Assembly: GCA_028285005.1 (NCBI GenBank)
Contig: JANQQP010000014.1
Coordinates: 1 to 44,018, forward strand
Reading direction: 5' to 3'
Length of the DNA stretch: 44,018 nt
Source of the DNA: Dehalococcoidia bacterium
GTDB taxonomy: Bacteria; Chloroflexota; Dehalococcoidia; Lucifugimonadales; Lucifugimonadaceae
Part shown: in pieces, positions 1-7,605 of the stretch
How positions within the stretch are numbered: the first letter of the stretch is position 1
Layout of the letters: every line of letters begins with the position of its first letter
Notes under the pieces: model-generated
The model's database searches: none
What the model saw: the letters and a program-made list of their open reading frames with translations, nothing else
Told to the model about the DNA's origin: nothing
Program-made: the position numbers and the translations under genes

Positions 1-4
1 AGGT

Positions 5-121
5 ATCTTCTCCCTCCCTGACAGGGAGGGAGCTAGAGGGTGGGTTGATGTCTGGGCTTTGCCCAGACCGGGCGCGGCAAGCAGCGCCCCTACCGGATCT
101 CGGCTACCAGTTAGAAGGATG
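5..121 (+). repeat. Dispersed multi-hairpin repeat, left copy
   Basis: This is a run of small hairpins. Hairpin A (about 10-31) has CTCCCT/AGGGAG arms. A linker TTAGAGGGTGGGTTG-like (33-47) follows, then hairpin B (51-67) with arms TCTGGGC and GCCCAGA around a TTT loop, then a GGGCGC/GCGCCC stem (about 70-88). Positions 34-100 are identical to 43932-43998 at the other end of the window. Partial, inverted relatives lie at 11919-11970 and 6513-6567. It is non-coding and mobility is unknown. Confidence 0.85.
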
Positions 122-161
122 ACCCTCACCCTAGCCCTCTCCCAAGCTGGGAGAGGGGATT
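121..161. repeat. CCCTCTCCC hairpin repeat
   Basis: A perfect 10-bp inverted repeat (CCCTCTCCCA, AGC loop, TGGGAGAGGG) preceded by GACCCTCACCCTA. Related copies lie near 6430-6460, 11865-11899 and 17728-17770. This copy overlaps the 3' end of the leftward PLP-enzyme gene and supplies its last codons and its stop codon. Confidence 0.8.
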
Positions 162-1264
162 GAGCCTCTACCCTTCCAGCTCCAGATCTCATCGGCGAAG
201 GCGAAGAGTTGGGGTGTGCCGCCTGAGTGGATGAAGACTACCGGGACTGTGGGGTCGACGCGGCCGGCTCGGATTTCGGCGATCAGCGCGGCCATTGACT
301 TGCCGGTGTAGTTGGGGTCGAGGATCAGGGCCTCGGATTTGGCGGCCATGTGCATCGCTTCGAATACGCCGTCGAACGGCACACCGTATGCGGGTCCGGT
401 GTAGTCGGTTAGCACATCGAGATCACCTGCTTCGAGCGCGTGCGGTAGTTCCAGCTGCTTCGCCACCGCCTCAGATCGCTGCACTGTAATGTCATTGAAC
501 TGTTCGACTTCGCCGGGCGAGTACATGACTGCAGTCGCCGACCACGGTAGTCCGCGGTTCTTGGCGTACAGCCGCAGACCTGCGATGGACCGTCCCGTCA
601 GACCCCAGAAATGGACCCCACCAGCTAGACCGGCCTCGTGGAGCTGATGCTCAAGCTCCAGCCCGGTCTCGACGAAACCGAACATGCCCATCAGGTCGGC
701 GAACTCCTGACGGGGCACCACGAACGGCTTCTTGCCCTCCGCTTCCAGGTCTTCGACAAGCCTGTCGACCATCTTCTCTGCGTACTCGGCGGGCACTCGG
801 TGAATCTCGGCGCCCATCAGCTTGCAGAGCAGCAGGTTGCCGGTCAGCGGCTTGTCGACCTTCTCTGTAGAAACGAGGATGTAGCGCAGGCCGGCGCGGG
901 CACACGAGGCGGCGATGAAGCGGGCCTGGTTGGAGTGATAGTCGTTGACGTTGATAACGGTGTCGTAGCCGTTTTCAAGGATGTGAGCGGTTGCGAACTC
1001 GAAGTGGCGGCCCTTGTTGCCACCGAATGCGAGGCCGGTGGTGTCGTCTCGCTTAACGAGGATTCGTGGCACCGGCGAGCCGGACTTTCCGTTTGACCCC
1101 GAACTGGCTCTGACCGGGACTGTCGCTTCGATAGCGCGTCGGAGACTCGATGCCTCTTCGAGTCGCGTGTTGAGGTGCGACAACTTGAAGCGGTCTAGTT
1201 TTTCGATGCCGGATGCGATGTGGTTGCGTGTGACGGTTTGCATTCTTCTGTCCTGCGGAGTCAC
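131..1264 (-). CDS. PLP-dependent D-cysteine desulfhydrase / ACC deaminase family protein
   Basis: 377 aa fold-type II PLP enzyme of the 1-aminocyclopropane-1-carboxylate deaminase / D-cysteine desulfhydrase family. The PLP lysine lies in FGGNKGRHFEF after the KRDDTTGLA segment; a Ser/Gly phosphate-binding stretch is near LTGRSIAGL. The exact substrate (D-cysteine, ACC or another amino acid) cannot be read from the sequence. The start is GTG at 1264 behind GGAG with 7-nt spacing; an internal ATG at 1243 behind AGGA is equally plausible. The last residues (about GSIPSPSLGEG) are encoded by the CCCTCTCCC hairpin repeat and have no match in the paralogue at 12014-13057, so the natural C-terminus was probably overwritten. 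It is divergent from the enolase-superfamily gene at 1366. Confidence 0.85.
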   Translation of the reverse strand: MTPQDRRMQTVTRNHIASGIEKLDRFKLSHLNTRLEEASSLRRAIEATVPVRASSGSNGKSGSPVPRILVKRDDTTGLAFGGNKGRHFEFATAHILENGYDTVINVNDYHSNQARFIAASCARAGLRYILVSTEKVDKPLTGNLLLCKLMGAEIHRVPAEYAEKMVDRLVEDLEAEGKKPFVVPRQEFADLMGMFGFVETGLELEHQLHEAGLAGGVHFWGLTGRSIAGLRLYAKNRGLPWSATAVMYSPGEVEQFNDITVQRSEAVAKQLELPHALEAGDLDVLTDYTGPAYGVPFDGVFEAMHMAAKSEALILDPNYTGKSMAALIAEIRAGRVDPTVPVVFIHSGGTPQLFAFADEIWSWKGRGSIPSPSLGEG

Positions 1265-1365
1265 AACTTTACTCCGTCACCCGGTCAGTACGACGGGCGG
1301 TTGTGCTCCTCGCGGAGACGGCACAGAATGTGCGTCGGAAAGAAACAGCAACCGAGCGAGAAGCA

Positions 1366-2601
1366 ATGAAGATCACCAACCTGAAAGTGACGCAGGCGGC
1401 GATGCACGATCAGCCGCTGCTAAACAGCACCGGCGTTCATGAGTCGTTCCGGGTGCGGACGATCGTGCAGATCGAGACCGATGATGGATTCACAGGCGCG
1501 GGCGAAGCGCCGCACGACCTTGCGGAGATCATCGAGCCGAACCGTGAATGGCTGATGGGCTGGGACCCTCGGCAGGTGACGCAGGCACGCCTGAATTTCA
1601 AAGGCACGCCGGGCGCCTGGGCGGCTGTGGAGACTGCACTGCTGGATGCGGGCGCAAAGCATGCCGGCCTTCCGGTCTGCGACTACATCGGAGGCCGGGC
1701 TCGAGACAGGGTCGAATGGGCGGCTTACCTGTTCTACAAGTTCGCCGATGAGAACGGCGTGGGCGAGGTTGCGACCGGAGAAGCGCTTGATCCAGAGGGA
1801 TTCGTGAAACAGGCGGAGGAGTTCGTCGACAAGTACGGATTCAAGGCTCTGAAGATCAAGGGCGGCTTCTTTCACCCAGACGTCGACATCGAGACCTTCA
1901 GGCTGCTGCGCAAGCGCTTTCCGAAGTCGGATGGCTACGAGATCCGCATCGATCCGAACGCGGTCTGGAGCGTCGAGACTTCGGTCAGGGTTGCGAAGGA
2001 GATCGAGCAGTACGAGCCGCAGTATCTTGAGGACCCGACCGACACGATCGAGATGCATGCGGAGGTTAAAAAGCACACCGATATTCCGACGGCTTCGAAC
2101 ATGTGCGTTTCCGCGTTCTCGCATGTGAAGCCGAATGCGCAGATCGGCGGGATCGACGTGATCCTCGGCGATCACCACCACTGGGGCGGGATCCTGGCTT
2201 ACAAGGAGACGGGCGTACTGTGCCGCGTGATGGGATGGGGGCTTTCAGGTCACTCGAACAACTCGCTGGGTGTTTCACAGGCTGCGATGCTGCATGCCTG
2301 CGCGGCGACACCTGAGCTGAATTTCCAGGCCGATACGCACTACCCGTGGACGGATGAGGACGGCGACATCATCAAGGGCGGAAAGCTGCAGTTTGTGGAT
2401 GGCGCGATGGAGGTGCCGGACGCGCCGGGACTTGGCGTCGAGGTGGATGACGATGCGCTGGCCGAGCGGCATGAGCAGTTCTTGCGGGAAAAGCCGGATA
2501 ACCGCGCCGACATGATCCTGTCGATTGACCCGGATGCAAAACCGCGCGACGGCTCATGGACTGGCTACAACTTCCCGAACTACAGCAAGCCACGCTGGTG
2601 A
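1366..2601 (+). CDS. Enolase-superfamily dehydratase, glucarate dehydratase-like
   Basis: 411 aa cytosolic Mg-dependent enzyme of the mandelate racemase / muconate lactonizing enolase superfamily. Visible motifs in order: the KxK catalytic pair in ALKIKGG, metal ligands in RIDPNAVWS and YLEDPTD, then PTASNMCV, GDHHHWGG and GHSNNSLGVSQAAMLH. The SNN...S.A..H block and the DPTDT and PTASNM segments fit the glucarate dehydratase subgroup, whose members dehydrate hexarates. The actual acid sugar is not certain. ATG at 1366 is preferred because the family begins with MKITNLKV; an upstream in-frame start at 1303 would add 21 residues with no family character. A hairpin terminator follows the stop. 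Confidence 0.85.
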   Translation: MKITNLKVTQAAMHDQPLLNSTGVHESFRVRTIVQIETDDGFTGAGEAPHDLAEIIEPNREWLMGWDPRQVTQARLNFKGTPGAWAAVETALLDAGAKHAGLPVCDYIGGRARDRVEWAAYLFYKFADENGVGEVATGEALDPEGFVKQAEEFVDKYGFKALKIKGGFFHPDVDIETFRLLRKRFPKSDGYEIRIDPNAVWSVETSVRVAKEIEQYEPQYLEDPTDTIEMHAEVKKHTDIPTASNMCVSAFSHVKPNAQIGGIDVILGDHHHWGGILAYKETGVLCRVMGWGLSGHSNNSLGVSQAAMLHACAATPELNFQADTHYPWTDEDGDIIKGGKLQFVDGAMEVPDAPGLGVEVDDDALAERHEQFLREKPDNRADMILSIDPDAKPRDGSWTGYNFPNYSKPRW

Positions 2602-2626
2602 GAGGCGGAGCCTCGTTTTCGTTTTT
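2602..2626 (+). terminator. Rho-independent terminator after the enolase gene
   Basis: GAGGC, loop GGA, GCCTC, then GTTTTCGTTTTT. It lies in the 45-bp gap between the convergent enolase and LLM oxidoreductase genes. The stem is short but perfect and the T-rich tail lies on the plus strand, so it should end the enolase transcript. A similar design follows the gene ending at 18992. Confidence 0.6.
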
Positions 2627-2646
2627 GGGACGGCGGTTGAGCCGGA

Positions 2647-3600
2647 CTAGAAGTCGGCGACCCTGGGCTTCAGTTCGTTGGCGTAGTACGCCGGCACCTC
2701 GTCTGAGGCGAAGTTGAATAGCTGGAGTTGAGTCTCTTCCAGGCCAAGTTCTGCGAACTGCGCAAACTTGTCGACCACTTCGTCCGTGAGGCCGACAATC
2801 CAGTTGCTGGCCTCGACCTTCTGCTGTCGGTACGCGGCTGGAGAACCGGTGGCGCCGCTCATCTGCATGTGGTGGCGAGTGAGCCTGTCGAGCGACCGTT
2901 CGTCACCGGCGATCAGGCCGAACACCATCATCGTCCTGTGAATCGTTGCAGGATCGCGGTCGACGGCGTCGCACGCGGCGTTGAGAACGTCGATCTTGTG
3001 CTTGTAGGTTTCCACCTGCATGTTGACTGCATTCCACTCGTCTGCGTATTTTGCGACGAGCGGCAGCGTGCGCTTTTCGCCGGAGCCACCGATCGTGATT
3101 GGCGTGTCGGCACCGAAGACGGGTTTCGGGATCGTGTCGACATCGGTCACCGAGTAGTGCTTGCCCGAGTAAGACGCAGGTCCGGGACCCCACATCGTCT
3201 TGATCAGGTTGATCGCCTCTTCCAATCGTTCGAAACGCTCCCTGGTTGATGGGAACGGAATGCCGTACGCCTCGTGCTCCGGGCCGTGCCAGCCTGCTCC
3301 GAGGCCGAGCTGATAGCGGCCATTGCTGAGCTGGTTGATCTGCGCTGCCATGCGTCCGACGTCGACCGGAGACCTGAAGGTGACCGGGCTGACGAGCTGG
3401 CCAAACCTGATGCGCTTAGTCTCACGTGCGGCGACAGCGAATGAGAGAAAGGCGTCGATGGAACTCTGATGCGAGCCGATGAAGTAGTGGTCGGAGCGGA
3501 ACACGGAGTCGAGGTCGAGTCGCTCGGCGGTGTGCAGGATGTGGATCCAACGCTCCCAGGTCAGTCCGGCCTGTCCTTCAACCATCAAGCCAACGCGCAT
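2647..3600 (-). CDS. LLM-class flavin-dependent oxidoreductase
   Basis: 317 aa luciferase-like monooxygenase family protein, of the kind using FMN or F420. It starts MRVGLMVEGQAG, a typical first TIM-barrel strand. Family segments follow: FRSDHYF, SPVTFRSPVDVGRMAAQI, LGLGAGWHGPEHEAYGI (flavin-phosphate region) and TPITIGGSGEKRTLPL. The pattern resembles F420-dependent members, but cofactor and substrate cannot be settled by reading. No strong Shine-Dalgarno is seen, but ATG at 3600 gives the family N-terminus. It runs convergent to the enolase gene and is followed upstream on the same strand by an MFS gene, 60 bp away. Confidence 0.85.
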   Translation of the reverse strand: MRVGLMVEGQAGLTWERWIHILHTAERLDLDSVFRSDHYFIGSHQSSIDAFLSFAVAARETKRIRFGQLVSPVTFRSPVDVGRMAAQINQLSNGRYQLGLGAGWHGPEHEAYGIPFPSTRERFERLEEAINLIKTMWGPGPASYSGKHYSVTDVDTIPKPVFGADTPITIGGSGEKRTLPLVAKYADEWNAVNMQVETYKHKIDVLNAACDAVDRDPATIHRTMMVFGLIAGDERSLDRLTRHHMQMSGATGSPAAYRQQKVEASNWIVGLTDEVVDKFAQFAELGLEETQLQLFNFASDEVPAYYANELKPRVADF

Positions 3601-3660
3601 ATTTTGTCTCGTTTCAGGTAGTACGGTTTCGAATTCAGGCAGTGCAGCCTACACGATGAA

Positions 3661-4899
3661 TCACGCTGCGGCCTCGTCCAGCGAGCGCACCGACCACACT
3701 CTGAAGTAGAGCATCCAGAGCACCGACGCGATCATCCCGAAAGCTGTGATGAACAGCGTCTCTCTCAGTCCGATCAGCTCACCCATCGCACCGCCCACAA
3801 GCGCGCCGATGGGAACGGCGGCTCTGGAAGAAACGACAAGTATCGAAGTGACGCGTCCCTGCAGAGCATCGGGAGTGATCGCCTGCTTGATACTGACGCT
3901 GCCGATGTTGTACATCACGAAACCGGCTTCGGTGAGGAGCCCGCCAGCGATCACGGTGATGGCGATAACGATAGTCGTGCCTTCGGCCAGCGGCAGCGCG
4001 AGATCGCCAATGCCGATGATCGCGATGCCGATCGTGGTTATCCGGCCGATTCCGATCCGAGAGCTGTATCGAGACGAGATGCCTGTGCCGATGAAGAGGC
4101 CGATGCTGCCGATCGCGAAGATCAGTCCGATGGTGCCCTCGCTCAGTCCGAGTACCCGGACCATGTAGAGGATGTTCACGGCCTCGAATGCGGATGAGAA
4201 CAGGACGGCCATCGCCTGGCCGCTTCCGATGCCCAGTAACACTCGCTGCTGCCTGAAGAATCTCCAACCCTCGCGGATCCCGCCGGATGAGCCGTCTTCG
4301 TCGTTGGCCTGGGCGATCTCCTCTTTCGCCTTGATTCGCCTGAACAACACGCCTGAGAGTCCGTAGAGACCCGACCCGAAGAAGAGTGCGAACGGTGCGG
4401 TCAAAGCCTGGGCCAGGAAGCCAACGACAGCAGGGCCTACCGAATCAGCTCCGGAAGTTGCGAACTCGAGCTTGCTGTTGGCTTCGACGAGCTGGTCTTT
4501 GCCGACTATCGATGGCAGCAGTGACCGGTAGGCGATCTGGAAGAGGATGCTCATCGTGCCGATGCCAAAGGCGACGACGTAGACGAGCTCGATCGTCAGA
4601 ACGTCGAGCAGGTGTGCGACCGGTATTACTGCGAGAAGAAGCGCCCTGCCGATATCTGCTGCAACTATGACCGGCAGCCGCTTCCTGCGGTCAATCCATG
4701 AACCCATCGGCAGGCCGAAGACGGCGGGCAGGCCGGCCATGGCGGTGACGATGCCCATCTCCAACGGCGTGGCATCGAGCACAGACACCGCGGTGAGCGG
4801 CAGCGCCAGGTACAGGAATTGGGTGGCGAAGAGCGAGGACGCCTGCCCGCCCCACAGCTTCCTGAACTCGCTATGGAGCCACAGGCCAGTCAACTGCAT
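3661..4899 (-). CDS. MFS transporter (MFS_3 / EntS-like exporter family)
   Basis: 412 aa, about 12 hydrophobic segments. The first loop has LPMGSWIDRRKR, the major-facilitator loop 2-3 motif (G-x-x-x-D-R-x-x-R), and the general layout is that of MFS_3 drug or siderophore exporters. A second member of the family lies at 13912-15210. The substrate is unknown. The start ATG has no convincing ribosome site, but LWHSEFRKLWGGQASSLF is a standard family N-terminus. Its promoter region is remarkable: a consensus -35/-10 pair followed by a CIRCE-like inverted repeat about 60 bp upstream of the ATG, pointing to stress-type repression. Confidence 0.85.
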   Translation of the reverse strand: MQLTGLWLHSEFRKLWGGQASSLFATQFLYLALPLTAVSVLDATPLEMGIVTAMAGLPAVFGLPMGSWIDRRKRLPVIVAADIGRALLLAVIPVAHLLDVLTIELVYVVAFGIGTMSILFQIAYRSLLPSIVGKDQLVEANSKLEFATSGADSVGPAVVGFLAQALTAPFALFFGSGLYGLSGVLFRRIKAKEEIAQANDEDGSSGGIREGWRFFRQQRVLLGIGSGQAMAVLFSSAFEAVNILYMVRVLGLSEGTIGLIFAIGSIGLFIGTGISSRYSSRIGIGRITTIGIAIIGIGDLALPLAEGTTIVIAITVIAGGLLTEAGFVMYNIGSVSIKQAITPDALQGRVTSILVVSSRAAVPIGALVGGAMGELIGLRETLFITAFGMIASVLWMLYFRVWSVRSLDEAAA

Positions 4900-4958
4900 G
4901 GCAGGCGCGCTTTCTGCTGGGAGACCGTTGGCACGTGGCCAGATCTGCGCTGTCAGTG

Positions 4959-4989
4959 AATTAGCAGTCGGACATGTCGACTGCTAATT
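4959..4989 (-). promoter_or_regulatory. CIRCE-like operator upstream of MFS gene
   Basis: A perfect inverted repeat, TTAGCAGTC-N9-GACTGCTAA (4961-4987), extended to 12-bp arms AATTAGCAGTCG/CGACTGCTAATT. Geometry (9-bp arms, 9-nt spacer) is that of CIRCE, the HrcA operator, and the right arm is identical to the right arm of the groESL CIRCE at 28328-28336. It starts 10 nt after the predicted -10 box of the MFS promoter. Confidence 0.7.
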
Positions 4990-4997
4990 GGTGCCGG

Positions 4998-5027
4998 ATT
5001 CTAGGAACCACCAGGAAACGATGTCAA
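4998..5027 (-). promoter_or_regulatory. Sigma-70-type promoter of MFS gene
   Basis: Read on the minus strand: TTGACA (5027-5022), 18-nt spacer, TAGAAT (5003-4998). Both hexamers are identical to those of the groES promoter at 28272-28300. The CIRCE-like repeat sits immediately downstream, where a bound repressor would block initiation or clearance. Confidence 0.65.
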
Positions 5028-5114
5028 GGTGACGCCAACCGAGCCTCCTTGATGGAGCACTCAGGTCACCAGAAGCGGCCTGCGGTTGTCAAACTGGGGC
5101 GGTCCTTCGGCGTC

Positions 5115-5192
5115 TCATCCCGACCAAATGCGGAGAGATCTGACCATGGATCCACGGTCGAACGAGAGATTCTGAATCGAGTTCAGAATGAC
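5115..5192 (+). repeat. 78-bp two-hairpin repeat, copy 1
   Basis: Begins TCATCCCGACC and ends with the stem ATTCTGAA/TTCAGAAT around a 5-nt loop. A first stem here is GACC/GGTC. Other copies in the same orientation: 11775-11851 (stem GACCA/TGGTC) and 17617-17692 (stem GACT/AGTC). The first stem changes on both sides together, keeping the pairing. Confidence 0.8.
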
Positions 5193-5272
5193 ATGCTGTT
5201 CGCATCCCGAACTTTTCGAAGTGTTGGCGACCTTACTGACCCAGTTTTGGACTAGCCCGAACCTAGAGCTCC

Positions 5273-6412
5273 CTAGTTCGTACTCCCCACGAACGGGCGG
5301 TTCTTTTCGTAGGTGCCCTGGACTATGGGTTTGGCTTCTACTGAGAGCCAGTCCTCGAGGATGTCCGTGTAGAGGCCTCGGAAGTCGTTGTTGTAGCGCA
5401 AGTCGCCTTCGACGAGGGCCGAGGTCTCGATCTCCGGGTACTCGTTGTAGTGGCCGCCCTTAACCTGGTCGCCGATCAGGAACGAGACGCCGCCTGAGCC
5501 GTGGTCGGTGCCGGTGCCGTTGTCCTTCACCCTGCGACCGAACTCCGAGAACATCAGCACCATCACTTCATCGCTGCGCCCGGCCTCTTCGAGGTCCTGG
5601 TAGAAGGCCGCGAGAGAGTCGGAGATGTGGTGCCACAGGCGTTCCTGCGTCTTCACCTCATCGGCGTGCGTGTCGAAGCTTCCGTACTGCGTATAAAAGA
5701 CGCGAGTGCCGAGGTCGGCCATGTGGACCTGCGCAACGCCCTTGAGGCTGCTGGCAAACGGGTTGTCCGGGTATTCGACGTTTGAGCGGTACTTGCCCGG
5801 CGCCGTAGACAGGATCTCGGCGCCACGCAGCGCGTCCTGGCCGGTCTTGCCGAGGTAGTCCATCACGGCGCCGCTGCCAATAGCGGGTGAGTAGATTCGG
5901 TTGAAGGTCGAAAGCGCCTTTTCTCGCTGCTGCTGGCCTTCGATGCCGGTCAAAAGGCCGTAGTTGTTGAGGTCGCCAACCGACGCAACCGGAACGCCGG
6001 GTGCTGCGAGTGCTCGAGGCAGGCCGTTCGAGAAGTTGACTGCGGTGACGACGTTTTCGCCCGTTGGATCCAGTTCCTTGACCGCCTGGCCGAGCCAGCC
6101 TTTGTCGCCGACTTTGGTGGGCTCGGCTGTGTGCCAGATGTCCATCGACCGGAAGTGGGATCGGTTCGGCTCCGGGTAGCCGATGCCGTGCATGATGGCG
6201 ACCTTGCCGCGGTCGTAGAGGTCCTTGACGGGCCCCATGCCGGGGTTGAGGCCGAGGCCGTCATCGAGTGGGATGACCCTGTCGTCGGTGATCTTGAGGT
6301 TGGGGCGGGCGTCCTTGTAGTGGCCGTTCTCGTAAGGGACGACGCAGTTCAGGTAGTCGTTGCCCCCCGAGAGCTGGATTACGACCAGTACCTTTTCTCG
6401 CTCTTTGGCCAA
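5273..6412 (-). CDS. DUF1501 domain-containing protein
   Basis: 379 aa DUF1501 protein, a sulfatase/alkaline-phosphatase-like fold of unknown function. Typical segments: VVIQLSGGNDYLN, NPGMGPVKDLYDRGKVAIMHG, RSHFRSMDIWHTAEP, FDTHADE, VMVLMFSEFGRRVKDN, GTDHGSGG. I place the start at TTG (6412), behind AGGAGA with 7-nt spacing. The reading frame continues upstream to 6481, but that stretch lies inside a CCCTCTCCC repeat and is probably not translated. Many DUF1501 proteins start with a twin-arginine signal; none is visible here. It is last in a leftward run DUF1800 - NHL - DUF1501. DUF1800/DUF1501 pairs recur in many bacteria; the function is not established. Confidence 0.85.
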   Translation of the reverse strand: MAKEREKVLVVIQLSGGNDYLNCVVPYENGHYKDARPNLKITDDRVIPLDDGLGLNPGMGPVKDLYDRGKVAIMHGIGYPEPNRSHFRSMDIWHTAEPTKVGDKGWLGQAVKELDPTGENVVTAVNFSNGLPRALAAPGVPVASVGDLNNYGLLTGIEGQQQREKALSTFNRIYSPAIGSGAVMDYLGKTGQDALRGAEILSTAPGKYRSNVEYPDNPFASSLKGVAQVHMADLGTRVFYTQYGSFDTHADEVKTQERLWHHISDSLAAFYQDLEEAGRSDEVMVLMFSEFGRRVKDNGTGTDHGSGGVSFLIGDQVKGGHYNEYPEIETSALVEGDLRYNNDFRGLYTDILEDWLSVEAKPIVQGTYEKNRPFVGSTN

Positions 6413-6428
6413 GGTTCTTTCTCCTGTC

Positions 6429-6462
6429 TGTCCCCTCTCCCTTGATGGGAGAGGGATTGAGG
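6429..6462. repeat. CCCTCTCCC hairpin repeat
   Basis: CCCTCTCCC, loop TTGAT, GGGAGAGGG, followed by ATTGAGGGAGAGGGTGA. It lies just upstream of the TTG start of the DUF1501 gene, so a leader hairpin would form close to the ribosome site of that gene. Confidence 0.75.
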
Positions 6463-6512
6463 GAGAGGGTGAAACCGGCAACTCTTCGACGGCTCACGAT
6501 GGCGGGTTAAGC

Positions 6513-6567
6513 GTCGACCTTTGGTCGACAACCCCTCTCTCTAACTCTCTCCCGCAAGGGGAGAGAG
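6513..6567 (-). repeat. Two-hairpin repeat, diverged inverted copy
   Basis: Read on the minus strand: a CTCTCCCC-type hairpin A (about 6547-6566), linker TTAGAGAGAGGGGTTG, then hairpin B with GTCGACC/GGTCGAC arms and a 3-nt loop (6513-6529). It keeps the layout of the copies at 5-121 and 43905-44018 while both stems differ in sequence. It lies between the NHL and DUF1501 genes. Confidence 0.6.
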
Positions 6568-6580
6568 GATTACGTGTTGT

Positions 6581-7600
6581 TCAGCTCCTTGTTTCGTACA
6601 CCTGGAAGCGGTGGCGGTTCGTTTCAAGGACGTACAGCCTGCCCTCTTCGTCCACCTCAACGGCGACGGGGTCCCAGAAGTAAGACTCGATGCGTGCCGA
6701 GACTTCATGTGGGTCATCCGTGTCTACTTCGATGACGGGCTGGAACGACTCTCGTGCGCGCTGTTCGTCTGCGTTCGCGGCGAGATACTCCGTGGCCCAC
6801 GGTGAGAGCGTTGCCTGGCCTCTAAGGCTGGTCTGGAAGCGCCAGTCGGAATCGAACACCTGCACGCGCTGGTTCATCCAGTCTGCAACGAAGATGGAGC
6901 CGTCCGGACCGACAGCGACATCAGACGGCCTGTTGAACTCGCCTTCGCCGTTGCCGGGCTTGCCATACATGCAGACGAACTCGCCGTCTGGCGCGAAGCA
7001 CTGGACTCGATCGTTTCGCCAGTCTGCGACGTAGATGCGGCCGTCAGGGCCGACGCAGATGCCCCACGGGTAATTGAACTGCCCGCGACGCTGCCCCTGA
7101 GAGCCGAACTGAGAAATGTACCTGCCATCTGGTGTGAACTTCTGGACTCGGTGGTTCAGGTGGTCGACGACCAGGAGGCTGCCCTGCCGGTCGAAGGCAA
7201 GTCCGCTGGGACCGTTGATCTGTCCGGGCTTGTCGCCGGTCTCGCCCCAGGTCCGGACCAGGTTGTTCCTGGCATCGAACTCAGTGATGCGGTTTAGCTT
7301 GTCGTCGGCTGCGTAGAGGTGGTGGCGGCCATCGATCGCCAAAGCGGTCGGCTTAATGAACTGGCCTTCTCCGGTGCCATGGCTGCCGAACTCGCCGTGA
7401 AAACTGTGCTCGAGGTCGCATTCGCCGATGCGTAGACCGGGCGTCGCGGTGTGGGAGCTGCGGCTCATGACGAAGACGTGGCCGTCTGAGCGGACCGCTA
7501 TGTCGGTCGGCAAGTGGAACCCTCTGCCACCAAAGTCAGCAGTGAAGCCCACGGTTGTGAGGTACTTGACGTCTATGCTCGAGCGGGCTTTGGTGGTCAT
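6581..7600 (-). CDS. NHL-repeat beta-propeller protein
   Basis: 339 aa made almost wholly of NHL repeats. Recurrent units include FIKPTALAIDGRHHLYAAD, INGPSGLAFDRQGSLLVVD, FNYPWGICVGPDGRIYVAD and FNRPSDVAVGPDGSIFVAD, spaced 40-50 residues, which predicts a six-bladed propeller. The C-terminal part (SARIESYFWDPVAVEVDEEG) adds a last blade. No signal peptide is seen. It starts at 7600, 6 bp after the DUF1800 stop, so the two are probably translated together. A binding or scaffold role beside DUF1800 and DUF1501 is inference. Confidence 0.85.
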   Translation of the reverse strand: MTTKARSSIDVKYLTTVGFTADFGGRGFHLPTDIAVRSDGHVFVMSRSSHTATPGLRIGECDLEHSFHGEFGSHGTGEGQFIKPTALAIDGRHHLYAADDKLNRITEFDARNNLVRTWGETGDKPGQINGPSGLAFDRQGSLLVVDHLNHRVQKFTPDGRYISQFGSQGQRRGQFNYPWGICVGPDGRIYVADWRNDRVQCFAPDGEFVCMYGKPGNGEGEFNRPSDVAVGPDGSIFVADWMNQRVQVFDSDWRFQTSLRGQATLSPWATEYLAANADEQRARESFQPVIEVDTDDPHEVSARIESYFWDPVAVEVDEEGRLYVLETNRHRFQVYETRS

Positions 7601-7605
7601 GTCCT

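Larger units (their letters stand above)
4900..5272. other. Intergenic region, 373 bp
   Basis: Holds the MFS promoter and CIRCE-like operator (4959-5027) and one copy of the 78-bp hairpin repeat (5115-5192). The remaining 5193-5272, next to the 3' end of the DUF1501 gene, shows no gene and no clear terminator. Confidence 0.7.

Noticed and set aside
6413..6481. Longer N-terminus of the DUF1501 protein
   Set aside because: It is encoded by a CCCTCTCCC repeat, and a well-placed ribosome site favours the TTG at 6412.
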